Of a stretch of DNA of 64,000 nucleotides, positions 43,576-52,084 are shown piece by piece. Position 1 is the stretch's first letter. Each line of letters begins with the position of its first letter. Both the position numbers and the translations under genes were made by a program. Source of the stretch: GCA-2862585 sp965661345 (GTDB taxonomy: Bacteria > Bacteroidota > Bacteroidia > Flavobacteriales > UBA7312); the NCBI GenBank assembly GCA_965661345.1, contig CBFIDK010000001.1:124001-188000 (forward strand), in the 5' to 3' direction. A model generated the notes under the pieces. That model saw nothing but the letters and a program-made list of their open reading frames with translations, did no database searches and had not been told where the DNA came from.

Positions 43576-44331
43576 TTGAAAGAGAATAGAGTAAGAACCA
43601 TTCTGGTTTCCCAACCAAAACCTGAGTCAGACAAGTCGCCATATTTTAGTTTAGCTAAGAGATGTAATGTGAAAATTGACTTTAGACCATTTATTCATGT
43701 TGAAGGCTTGTCAGCTAAGGAATTTCGTCAACAAAAGATAAGTATATTGAGTCATGATGCGGTTATTTTCACTAGTAAAAACTCAATGGATCATTTCTTT
43801 AGAATGTGTGAGGCTACTCGTATAACGGTTCCTGAAGAAATGAAATACTTCTGCGTTTCAGAAGCCATAGCCTATTACCTTCAAAAGTATATTACTTACA
43901 GAAAGAGAAAAGTATTTATTGGAAAGCAAAAAATTGAAGATTTACTACCGGTGTTTAAGAAAAATAAGGACAGTAAATTTTTATTACCATGCTCTGATAT
44001 TTTAAAAGATAGCATCCCTGAATTTTTAGCAGAAAATGGCTTTGAATACACCAAAGCAGTGATGTACAATACAGTTTGTAGTGACCTTTCTGACCTGGAA
44101 AATGTATTCTACGATATTTTAGTGTTTTACAGTCCATCAGGAATAAAATCACTTTATCAAAATTACCCTGAATTTAAGCAAAACAAAACACGTATTGCCG
44201 CTTTTGGACCCACTACTTCAAAAGCCGTATCAGACGCTGGATTAACTCTAAACATTAAGGCGCCAAGCCCAGAGTATCCTTCAATGACTATGGCCTTAGA
44301 ACACTACATAAAAACCGTTAATAAGCGCTAG
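43576..44331 (+). CDS. hemD: Uroporphyrinogen-III synthase
   Basis: HemD closes and rearranges hydroxymethylbilane to uroporphyrinogen III in heme synthesis. The family is poorly conserved, but the 251-residue protein has the two-lobe layout with VIFTSKNSMDHFF near residue 63, VFYSPSGIKSLYQNY in the second lobe, and AAFGPTTSKAVSDAGL. The start is TTG: an in-frame stop lies at 43561-43563 and no ATG precedes the conserved ILVSQPKP. Confidence 0.88.
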   Translation: MKENRVRTILVSQPKPESDKSPYFSLAKRCNVKIDFRPFIHVEGLSAKEFRQQKISILSHDAVIFTSKNSMDHFFRMCEATRITVPEEMKYFCVSEAIAYYLQKYITYRKRKVFIGKQKIEDLLPVFKKNKDSKFLLPCSDILKDSIPEFLAENGFEYTKAVMYNTVCSDLSDLENVFYDILVFYSPSGIKSLYQNYPEFKQNKTRIAAFGPTTSKAVSDAGLTLNIKAPSPEYPSMTMALEHYIKTVNKR

Positions 44332-44341
44332 AACTTATACT

Positions 44342-44719
44342 ATGGCCTTATTTAGTTTCAGTAAAAAAGAAAGGCTAAAAAACAAGCTGCAAATAGACTC
44401 TTTATTTTCTGAAGGAGAACGCTTCTTCGAATACCCTTTTAACGCCATTTGGCGATTAGATTCTAATTCCGATTCCACCCTGAAGATGGCCGTGAGTGTT
44501 CCGAAAAAGAAAATTCCAAACGCTACTGACAGAAATAAAATTAAACGATTAGTAAGAGAGGCATTTCGTAAAAATAAAGCTATTCTTAATCAGCCACTAG
44601 AAGCTAAAAAAGTAAAGTTACATTTAATGCTAGTATATTCTCAGTCAAACATAATGCCAATGACTGAAATAGAAGATAAAATAAGTGTAACTTTACAACG
44701 TTTAGCTGAACAGATATGA
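44342..44719 (+). CDS. rnpA: Ribonuclease P protein component
   Basis: The 125-residue basic protein assists the RNase P RNA in 5' maturation of tRNA. It has the signature RNKIKRLVREAFR near residue 63, plus the N-terminal SKKERLKNKLQIDSLFSEG. It starts ten bases after hemD and overlaps yidD by four bases. The usual partner rpmH is not next to it here. Confidence 0.95.
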   Translation: MALFSFSKKERLKNKLQIDSLFSEGERFFEYPFNAIWRLDSNSDSTLKMAVSVPKKKIPNATDRNKIKRLVREAFRKNKAILNQPLEAKKVKLHLMLVYSQSNIMPMTEIEDKISVTLQRLAEQI

Positions 44720-44937
44720 GTGGATTATTTTCAGTTATTTTAAAGGGTTTGATAATGCTTTACAGAGGAGCGATTTCGCCACTGTTTTCTCCAACATGTA
44801 GATACACACCGACTTGTTCTGAATACGGCCTTCAAGCTATCGAAAAACATGGTCCTTTTAAAGGATTGTGGTTAACGGTTAAACGACTAAGCACTTGTCA
44901 TCCCTGGGGAGGACACGGACACGATCCAGTGCCTTAA
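44716..44937 (+). CDS. yidD: Membrane protein insertion efficiency factor YidD
   Basis: The 73-residue protein shows the highly conserved YidD pattern SPTCRYTPTCSEYGLQAIEK and HPWGGHGHDPVP. YidD assists insertion of inner-membrane proteins with YidC. It overlaps the rnpA end by four bases, the classic arrangement. Confidence 0.96.
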   Translation: MSGLFSVILKGLIMLYRGAISPLFSPTCRYTPTCSEYGLQAIEKHGPFKGLWLTVKRLSTCHPWGGHGHDPVP

Positions 44938-44955
44938 TTTTAATACCATAGATTA

Positions 44956-46617
44956 ATGAAAAAAATAAAAAAATACGCCTTAATTTTAGTGTTGTCTTTT
45001 GCCTCAATTTTCTCTGTTGGCTTTGTAGACAATTATTTTGAGGTTTCAAAGAACCTAGACATTTTTACCTCTCTATATAAGGAGTTAAATATATTTTACG
45101 TTGACGAAACCGATTCTGGCGAATTAATGAAGACTGCCATTGATGCAATGTTAGAATCATTAGACCCTTATACAACATACATTCCTGAGTCTGAAAAAGA
45201 GGACTTTGAATTTATGACCACAGGACAATACGGAGGTATAGGAGCGGTAATCACAAAAGATGGCGATTGGGTTTTTGTTAGCGAACCCTATGAAGGCTTT
45301 CCAGCAGATAAAGCAGGCTTAATTGCTGGAGATAAATTTGTTGAAATAGCTGGAAAATCAGTTAAAGGAAAATCAACTGAAGATGTCAGTAAAGTGCTAA
45401 AAGGAGAGCCAAACACTTCAGTAAAAGTTCTCGTTGAAAGAGAAGGCGTAAATAAACCATTTGAGGTTAAAATTACTAGAGAAGAAATTAAATTGAATTC
45501 TGTGCCTTACTATGCTGAAGTCTCAGATAGTATTGGATACATCAGAACCCGTTCTTTCACCAGAAATATTTCAAAAGAAGTTACCGAGGCCTTCAACGAA
45601 TTAAATGCAGACAATCAGTTAAAAGGGCTAATTCTTGATTTACGCGGTAACCCAGGTGGACTTTTGAATGAAGCTATTAGAATGTCAAACTTATTTATTA
45701 ATCAAGGAAAAGAAATAGTTTTTACAAAAGGGAAAGTCAAACAATGGGACAAAAGCTATAAAACAACAAATACCCCACTAGATACTGTTATACCTTTAGT
45801 AGTATTGATTAGTAGAAGCTCTGCTTCGGCCTCAGAGATTGTCTCTGGAGCAATTCAAGATCTCGACAGGGGAGTGGTATTAGGCCAAAGGAGCTTCGGT
45901 AAAGGACTTGTTCAGCAAACACGTAAACTAAGTTACAATGCTCAACTTAAAGTTACGACAGCAAAGTATTACATCCCAAGTGGAAGGTGCATACAGGCAT
46001 TAGATTATTCAAACAGAGATGAAGACGGTAGTGTGGGGAAAATTGCAGACAGTTTACGTACCGAATTCAAAACGCTAGTCAATAAACGAACGGTTTATGA
46101 TGGAGGAGGAATTACTCCAGATATTGAAATAGAACCCCATAAATACAGCAATATTCTGAGGAGTATAATTAGTAAAAGACACATTTTCAACTTTGCTAAT
46201 ACTTTTAGAATTAATAATGACAGTATACCGTCCGCTAAAACATTTGTAGTTAATGATGAAATCTATGATGATTTCAAGCAATTCCTTAACGATAAGGAAT
46301 ACGAATACGAAACGAAAACAGAAAAAACAATTAGCAGTATAAAAGAGGATGCTGAAAATGAAAAATACTTTGACGATTTAGAAGAAGAACTGGAAGCACT
46401 TTCTCTTAAGATGGAGCAGAGTAAAAATAACGATATTGAACGCTTTAGAAGTGAGATTGTTGAAGTCTTAGAGGCAGAAATAGCTACGCGATATTATTAT
46501 CAAAAAGGAAAAATTGAAGCAACTTTAAAGCACGATAAAGAGTTGGCCTCTGCAATTGATTTGTTAAACGATTTAGAAAAATATAATGCCATTTTGGTTG
46601 GAGACAGTATTGAATAA
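44956..46617 (+). CDS. S41 family C-terminal processing peptidase (second of two)
   Basis: The 553 residues have an N-terminal signal or anchor (about residues 7-25), a PDZ domain (about 95-175; PADKAGLIAGDKFVEIAG), and the S41 core with Ser in SRSSASASEIVSG and Lys in RSFGKGLVQ. The C-terminal 150 residues are helical and charged. It differs clearly from the paralogue at 30449, and the neighbours differ too. Its stop overlaps the next gene's start by one base. Confidence 0.94.
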   Translation: MKKIKKYALILVLSFASIFSVGFVDNYFEVSKNLDIFTSLYKELNIFYVDETDSGELMKTAIDAMLESLDPYTTYIPESEKEDFEFMTTGQYGGIGAVITKDGDWVFVSEPYEGFPADKAGLIAGDKFVEIAGKSVKGKSTEDVSKVLKGEPNTSVKVLVEREGVNKPFEVKITREEIKLNSVPYYAEVSDSIGYIRTRSFTRNISKEVTEAFNELNADNQLKGLILDLRGNPGGLLNEAIRMSNLFINQGKEIVFTKGKVKQWDKSYKTTNTPLDTVIPLVVLISRSSASASEIVSGAIQDLDRGVVLGQRSFGKGLVQQTRKLSYNAQLKVTTAKYYIPSGRCIQALDYSNRDEDGSVGKIADSLRTEFKTLVNKRTVYDGGGITPDIEIEPHKYSNILRSIISKRHIFNFANTFRINNDSIPSAKTFVVNDEIYDDFKQFLNDKEYEYETKTEKTISSIKEDAENEKYFDDLEEELEALSLKMEQSKNNDIERFRSEIVEVLEAEIATRYYYQKGKIEATLKHDKELASAIDLLNDLEKYNAILVGDSIE

Positions 46618-47795
46618 TGAAACTCAAAGGTGTTCTTTTAATTCTGCTTGCTTTATTTCTTCCAATTTCAATTTTTGTTACTGATGTTTTAGTTTTTTCT
46701 TTGGCGATTCTTTGGCTAATAGAAGGAAACTTATCACACAAATGGATGAAGATAAAGCAGAGTAAATGGATGCTTTCTCTATTACTTCTATTAGTCATTT
46801 ACGTAATTGGCACTTTGTGGGGCATTCACCACTCTCAGGCTACTTGGATATTGCAAAAAAGCGCCATCCTTTTATTATTGCCTATTCTTTACACCTTTGA
46901 CTTTTCCGACAAGCAGATAAAAAATTCTCTTTATGCCTTTGTCTTTTCAATGACACTTTCTTCGGTAATAGCATTGCTGATAAATCTAAATTGGATAAAA
47001 CATCTCTTTAAGTATTCAGATATTTTTGTAAAAAGTTGGAGTAATCCAGCCTTCATGACATACACTGATCACAACGTATTTTTAGCATTTTCTATTTTAG
47101 TTTGCTCTATATATTGCTTTCATTCAGTGATAGTGAAACGTCAATCTTTTCCGCTTTTAATCGTAATGGTATTGCTTGTTCTTAGTCTTTTTACAGAAAA
47201 TGGAAGAGCTGGTCAAATAGCGTTTCTTGCAGGCATAGGCATTTTTTTTACTGTTAGTTTTTGGCATAAAAAAATAGTATTGGTTTTCTCTCTGCTTTCT
47301 TTAGTTTCAATACTTGTATTGTCTTATAATTTTTCTTCAGCATTTAATTCAAGAATACATCAGACTTTTAAGCAAAGCCAACAACTAGAAAAAGAAAAAA
47401 CAAACTCATTAAACACTAGATTTTACCTTACCAAATACACCCTAGAAAAATTAAAAGATAAGCCCATTATGGGTTTCGGCACAGGAAGTTTTGTTCAAGA
47501 GTTTTCGTCGGTAAGTGAGCACGCCACGCAGATTTTAGAGAACAAGCACAAAACACCTCACAATAACTACTTGTTTATTTGGTTTGAATTAGGACTTTTA
47601 GGGCTGCTGACTTTCATAGCTATTTTTTATTTTCAAATTCAGGAACTTTACAAACAGCCTTTAGGAAAATTTAGGGTCATTTTTCCAATAATGTTTTTGA
47701 TCATAATGCTCTTTGATACTTATTTTCAGAATCATAATTCTGCGGTAGCATACGCTTACCTTTCGTTTGTTTTTGCCTATTATTCGTTTAAGTAA
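46617..47795 (+). CDS. O-antigen ligase/polymerase-like membrane protein (Wzy_C family)
   Basis: The 392-residue protein has about ten to twelve membrane segments. It carries a periplasmic loop with ENGRAGQIAFLAGIG and the C-terminal GFGTGSFVQEF...KHKTPHNNYLFIWFELG pattern of O-antigen ligases (Wzy_C). It may attach or polymerise a surface glycan. No glycosyltransferase cluster is adjacent, so the substrate is unknown. It overlaps the converging alr gene by 16 bases. Confidence 0.85.
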   Translation: MKLKGVLLILLALFLPISIFVTDVLVFSLAILWLIEGNLSHKWMKIKQSKWMLSLLLLLVIYVIGTLWGIHHSQATWILQKSAILLLLPILYTFDFSDKQIKNSLYAFVFSMTLSSVIALLINLNWIKHLFKYSDIFVKSWSNPAFMTYTDHNVFLAFSILVCSIYCFHSVIVKRQSFPLLIVMVLLVLSLFTENGRAGQIAFLAGIGIFFTVSFWHKKIVLVFSLLSLVSILVLSYNFSSAFNSRIHQTFKQSQQLEKEKTNSLNTRFYLTKYTLEKLKDKPIMGFGTGSFVQEFSSVSEHATQILENKHKTPHNNYLFIWFELGLLGLLTFIAIFYFQIQELYKQPLGKFRVIFPIMFLIIMLFDTYFQNHNSAVAYAYLSFVFAYYSFK

Positions 47796-48862
47796 ACACG
47801 CTTTGTGCGTCTGTTAAGGGTTGCCATTATTTCATATGGAATAGTATTGAGCTCATTTGCTAGTAGAGAAACCGAGTGTTCAGGGCTAAAAATAATAACT
47901 TCACTGCCTTCTTCAACGTTTGCTTCTGATACATCGGCAACAAAGCTGTCCATACTGATATCACCTATTATAGGGCATTTCTTAGAGTTGATTAATACAT
48001 GGCCTCTTGAGTTTCCAAGCTTACGGTTTAGTCCATCGGCGTATCCAACAGGCACAACGGCGATTTTCATTTTTTCTTTAGCAATGAAGGAGTTTTGGTA
48101 GCCAACACTATCCCCCTTTGCTATCTCTCTAACTTGACTTACAATACTTTCTAAAGTGAAAATTTGTTGTAATTTTTCGTGATGAAGCCCTCCAAATAAA
48201 GAGATGCCTAACCTAATCCATTCAGAGGAACTGAACGGAAATCGTAATGCTCCATTACTGTTTAGAATATGTGTAGGGATTTGTTTGTTAAGTTTCGTAT
48301 TTATGGCTTTACTAATGGAATTAAAAAGATCTATTTGTTTCCTGCTGAACTCATCCTTCAATTGGTCGTCCGAAGAGGATAAATGTGAGCAAATGCTTTT
48401 AAGTTTTAGATTGGGATGTTGAATGATTTTTTCTAATACAAGATTTACCTCGCTTGCTTCAAAGCCATATCTATTCATTCCAGTATTGAATTTTAAATGA
48501 ATATCTATTGGTGTGTTAGTGGTTAAATATAAATCGAGGATTTTATGGCTGTAGATGACAGGCTCTAGCTTATTCTGCACAACTATTTCCATGCTTTTTA
48601 ATCCTGGGTTTGCAACAATTATAGGAAGGCAAATGCCCTCATTTCTCAATTGCACACCTTCTTCAAAATCAGCTACCCAAAACGAATCTACCCCGATTGA
48701 TTCAAGTTTTTTAGCAATTTCCACATCGCCAAGACCGTAAGCAAAGGCCTTTATTACTGCAATTATTTTATTGTCATCTGCAAGCGTACTTTTAATATAC
48801 TTGAAGTTCTCTTCTAGTGTATTTAGATTTACATATAATACGGTTTCGTGGATATTTGACAT
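47780..48862 (-). CDS. alr: Alanine racemase
   Basis: This PLP enzyme makes D-alanine for peptidoglycan. The 360 residues have the PLP-lysine site AVIKAFAYGLG near residue 38, the N-terminal TIM-barrel (HLKFNTGMNRYGFE), a C-terminal beta domain with PVGYADGLNR, and the catalytic tyrosine in VGYQNSF. It shares one base with the upstream tdk stop, so the two are coupled. Confidence 0.94.
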   Translation of the reverse strand: MSNIHETVLYVNLNTLEENFKYIKSTLADDNKIIAVIKAFAYGLGDVEIAKKLESIGVDSFWVADFEEGVQLRNEGICLPIIVANPGLKSMEIVVQNKLEPVIYSHKILDLYLTTNTPIDIHLKFNTGMNRYGFEASEVNLVLEKIIQHPNLKLKSICSHLSSSDDQLKDEFSRKQIDLFNSISKAINTKLNKQIPTHILNSNGALRFPFSSSEWIRLGISLFGGLHHEKLQQIFTLESIVSQVREIAKGDSVGYQNSFIAKEKMKIAVVPVGYADGLNRKLGNSRGHVLINSKKCPIIGDISMDSFVADVSEANVEEGSEVIIFSPEHSVSLLANELNTIPYEIMATLNRRTKRVYLNE

Positions 48863-49419
48863 TACTTTTTAAAACAGTTTCTACATCTTGCCTCGTACTC
48901 GTTTTTTTCTCCAAGTAGAATGCGTTCGTCTTTTTTCACAATTCTGAAGGAGTAATTTGCCAAATTACCACATTGAATACAAATAGCCCTAACTTTCGTT
49001 ACTTCATCAGCAACTGATAAAAGCTGTGGAATTGGCTCAAAGGGATTACCTTCATAATCCATGTCTAAAGCGGCAATTATAACCCTAACTCCATTATTAG
49101 CCAATCGATTGCATACATCAACTAATTCTGTATCAAAAAATTGTGCTTCATCAATTCCTAATACATCAACATCATCTGAAATAGTTATTATTTCAGAAGC
49201 GTTACTAATAGTTTTACAATCAATTGAAATCTGATTGTGTGAAACCACCTTTTCACTTTCATACCTATTATCAATTGAGGGTTTACAGATAACGACTTTT
49301 TGTTTGGCGATTTCAGACCGTCTTAATCTACGAATGAGTTCTTCCGTTTTCCCTGAAAACATAGAGCCACAAATGACTTCTATACTTCCTCTTTTTTCTT
49401 TACTCTTTTCTAAAAACAT
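48862..49419 (-). CDS. tdk: Thymidine kinase
   Basis: Tdk salvages thymidine to dTMP. The 185 residues show the P-loop GSMFSGKTEELIRR, the DEAQFF motif, and the zinc ribbon CIQCG...CRNC. It starts a unit with alr and is divergent from the DUF2279-like gene; predicted -7 elements for both directions lie between them. Confidence 0.96.
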   Translation of the reverse strand: MFLEKSKEKRGSIEVICGSMFSGKTEELIRRLRRSEIAKQKVVICKPSIDNRYESEKVVSHNQISIDCKTISNASEIITISDDVDVLGIDEAQFFDTELVDVCNRLANNGVRVIIAALDMDYEGNPFEPIPQLLSVADEVTKVRAICIQCGNLANYSFRIVKKDERILLGEKNEYEARCRNCFKK

Positions 49420-49424
49420 TCAGC

Positions 49425-49444
49425 TAACTTTGTAAACAAATGTA
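49425..49444. promoter_or_regulatory. Overlapping divergent -7 elements of tdk and the DUF2279-like gene
   Basis: The plus strand has TAACTTTG at 49425-49432. The minus strand has TACATTTG at 49444-49437, with TTG 18 bases further upstream (49465-49463). The two fit TAnnTTTG and lie within 20 bases of each other. Confidence 0.5.
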
Positions 49445-49466
49445 AGCATTGATTTTATTTTACAAT

Positions 49467-50342
49467 ATGTCAAAATATTTTCTTATTTATTTTTTATCAT
49501 TTTTTGTTGTTAAATCGTCTTTTTCTCAGTCGGATACTTCAAAGGTAAACCCTTACAGGTTGGCATTAGTTCTAGGTAGTGGAGCGTCCGTGTTAGGAGG
49601 CTCATACATTTACGTTCAAAATTCTTGGTGGAGTGATTTATCAACAGAATTTCATTTTGATGACGGCTCGGATTTACGCTACGCTAAAAATATTGACAAA
49701 GGGGGGCATTTCTTTGGCGGATTATTGGTTTCAGATTTCTTTCATTCTAATTTACAATGGGCCGGAATTTCAGAAAAGAGAGCATATTGGTATGGCGCAG
49801 GAATGGGTTCATTTATTCAGTTTGCCATAGAAATGAAAGATGCATATGCTCCTTATTGGGGCTTTAGTTTATGGGATTTTGGCACCGGCACTATAGGCGC
49901 TTTAGTTCCAGTAGGAGAGCGCTATTGGAAACCCATGGAATACATCGATTTCAAATTTAGCTACTACAAAAGAAGTAACCATTATTGGGATTTGGGGACG
50001 GCTCAAAAGCCTTGGGCTCCACCACACCCTCATGCATATCAAGACGATTATGTTAATCAGACTTATTGGCTTACGGTTTACCCTTTGAAAGACCACAATA
50101 TAGACGTTGGGATTTCCATAGGCTTTGGACTTGATGATACCCAATATCTTACACCAGGAAAAACAAAAGTTGGTGGAAACAATGAAATTTATATTTCACT
50201 AGATTACGATTTAAAAAGGGTACTCAAAAAATGGAATTCACCAGCAGCAAAACGACTAAAGCATTGGCTCAATTACATTAAAGTGCCCGCTCCAACTATC
50301 ATTATCAGTCCAGAGACCAAGTTTTACCCTATTTTCTTTTAA
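49467..50342 (+). CDS. DUF2279-like exported protein
   Basis: The ATG at 49467 gives 291 residues; the frame start at 49449 is a TTG ahead of the true signal. After a signal peptide (ending SFSQ), the protein shows a conserved core with DKGGHFFGGLLVSDF, FIQFAIEMKDAYAPYWGFS and WDFGTGTIGALVPVG, the DUF2279 pattern seen in many Bacteroidota. The tail includes an unusual PTIIISPETKFYP end. It is likely periplasmic or outer-membrane associated, of unknown function. Confidence 0.82.
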   Translation: MSKYFLIYFLSFFVVKSSFSQSDTSKVNPYRLALVLGSGASVLGGSYIYVQNSWWSDLSTEFHFDDGSDLRYAKNIDKGGHFFGGLLVSDFFHSNLQWAGISEKRAYWYGAGMGSFIQFAIEMKDAYAPYWGFSLWDFGTGTIGALVPVGERYWKPMEYIDFKFSYYKRSNHYWDLGTAQKPWAPPHPHAYQDDYVNQTYWLTVYPLKDHNIDVGISIGFGLDDTQYLTPGKTKVGGNNEIYISLDYDLKRVLKKWNSPAAKRLKHWLNYIKVPAPTIIISPETKFYPIFF

Positions 50343-50351
50343 ATTTGTGTG

Positions 50352-51023
50352 ATGGCAAAATTATTCATAGTTCCCACTCCGATTGGAAATTTAGAAGACT
50401 TAACGTACAGGGCCGCAAGAGTATTAGAAGAGGTTGATATTATTTTAGCCGAAGACACCCGAACAAGCGCAAGGCTTTTAGCTCACTATTCCATAACGAC
50501 CCCCATGCATTCACACCATATGCATAACGAACACAAGACGGTTAAAAAGTGGGCGAATGAAATTTCTTCTGGCAAAAGCATTGCTTTGATTTCAGATGCT
50601 GGAACACCCGCAATTTCAGACCCTGGGTTTTTACTTGTAAGAGAGTGTATAGAACATCAAATTGAGGTGGATTGTTTGCCAGGAGCTACTGCTTTCGTTC
50701 CGGCATTAGTTAATTCTGGATTGCCGTGTGATAGATTCACGTTTGAAGGATTTTTACCACAAAAAAAAGGACGACAGACGAGGTTAAAGGCCTTGGCTAG
50801 TGAAAGTAAAACCATGATTTTTTATGAATCACCCTATCGTATTGTAAAGAGTTTACAACAGTTTGGGGAATATATGGGATTAGACAGACGCGTTTCTGTT
50901 TCGAGAGAAATTAGCAAGAAATTCGAAGAAACTGTTAGAGGAACATTAGCTGAAGTTATTACGCATTTTACTGAAAAAGAACCCAAAGGAGAGTTTGTAA
51001 TTGTTTTAGAAGGACATAAGTGA
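50352..51023 (+). CDS. rsmI: 16S rRNA (cytidine1402-2'-O)-methyltransferase
   Basis: RsmI methylates the ribose of C1402 in 16S rRNA using SAM. The 223 residues have the tetrapyrrole-methylase fold with PTPIGNLEDLTYRA, EDTRTSARLL, and the SAM-binding SDAGTPAISDPG near residue 78. The start is the ATG at 50352. The stop overlaps the next gene, with TGA and ATG sharing one base. Confidence 0.95.
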   Translation: MAKLFIVPTPIGNLEDLTYRAARVLEEVDIILAEDTRTSARLLAHYSITTPMHSHHMHNEHKTVKKWANEISSGKSIALISDAGTPAISDPGFLLVRECIEHQIEVDCLPGATAFVPALVNSGLPCDRFTFEGFLPQKKGRQTRLKALASESKTMIFYESPYRIVKSLQQFGEYMGLDRRVSVSREISKKFEETVRGTLAEVITHFTEKEPKGEFVIVLEGHK

Positions 51024-52084
51024 TGGATATTAAAAATCAACATTTCTCAAAACCTTTAGTCATTGCCGGTCCGTGTAGTGCTGAAAGTCGTGAGCAAGTA
51101 TTAACTACGGCAAAAGGTTTAGTAAATAAAGCGACTGTTTTTAGAGCAGGCATCTGGAAGCCACGCACACGTCCAAATTCATTTGAAGGGGTAGGAGAAA
51201 AGGCTTTGCCGTGGCTAAATGATGTAAAGGCAGAAACAGGGCTACAGGTCGCTACGGAAGTGGCAACTGCCCAGCATGTTGAGGCTTGTTTAAAGGCTAA
51301 TATTGACATCCTTTGGATTGGAGCCAGAACAACCGTAAACCCTTTTTATGTGCAGGAAATAGCAGAAGCCTTGAAGGGGGTAGACATCAGCGTAATGGTT
51401 AAAAATCCGTTACACCCAGAGTTAAGTTTATGGATGGGGGCATTAGAAAGATTAAATCAAGTTGGGATAAACCGATTATCTGCTATACATAGAGGGTTTT
51501 TTACACTAGAAAAGTCGGCTTTTAGAAATGAGCCTAAGTGGGAACTGCCTATAAAGCTTAAGCGATTAGCGCCTGACTTACCCATAATTTGTGACCCAAG
51601 CCATATTTCTGGTTCACCCCAAATGTTAGCTGAGGTATCACAAACCGCTATGGACCTAAATATGGATGGATTGATGATAGAAACCCACTATAACCCATCC
51701 CTAGCCCTAAGTGATGCTCAACAGCAAATCACTCCTGAAAAATTAGGTGAATTATTAGATAATCTAATTTTAAGAAGCTCAACACATCCAAATGCTCAAT
51801 TTAGAAGTGCATTAAATAAATTAAGGATGGAAATAGATTCTATCGATAAAAAACTCGTAGAAATTGTAGGACAGCGAACAGAGATTGTCAAAGAAATAGG
51901 GCGGTACAAGAAAGAAAATGCAGTAACCATCCTACAAATTGAAAGGTGGTTTGAGATATTGAAATCCAGAAAAGAATGGGGTGAAGAAATGGCTTTAGAC
52001 GCTCAAATGATAGCTGAATTATTTGAACTTATTCACAAGCATTCAGTCCTCACCCAGTCGCATATTTTAAAAAACAATGACTAA
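51023..52084 (+). CDS. Bifunctional DAHP synthase/chorismate mutase
   Basis: The 353-residue fusion has an N-terminal DAHP synthase domain (about residues 10-255; VIAGPCSAESREQV, FRAGIWKPRTRPNSFEG, CDPSHISG) and a C-terminal type II chorismate mutase (about 265-350; LRMEIDSIDKKLVEIVGQR). It joins the first step of the shikimate pathway with the branch to Phe and Tyr. Such fusions are common in Bacteroidota. It overlaps recJ by eight bases. Confidence 0.95.
   Translation: MDIKNQHFSKPLVIAGPCSAESREQVLTTAKGLVNKATVFRAGIWKPRTRPNSFEGVGEKALPWLNDVKAETGLQVATEVATAQHVEACLKANIDILWIGARTTVNPFYVQEIAEALKGVDISVMVKNPLHPELSLWMGALERLNQVGINRLSAIHRGFFTLEKSAFRNEPKWELPIKLKRLAPDLPIICDPSHISGSPQMLAEVSQTAMDLNMDGLMIETHYNPSLALSDAQQQITPEKLGELLDNLILRSSTHPNAQFRSALNKLRMEIDSIDKKLVEIVGQRTEIVKEIGRYKKENAVTILQIERWFEILKSRKEWGEEMALDAQMIAELFELIHKHSVLTQSHILKNND

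Noticed and set aside
30449..46617. The two S41 peptidases as a recent duplication
   Set aside because: They differ in length, C-terminal region and neighbours, and similarity appears limited to the PDZ and catalytic core expected for the family.
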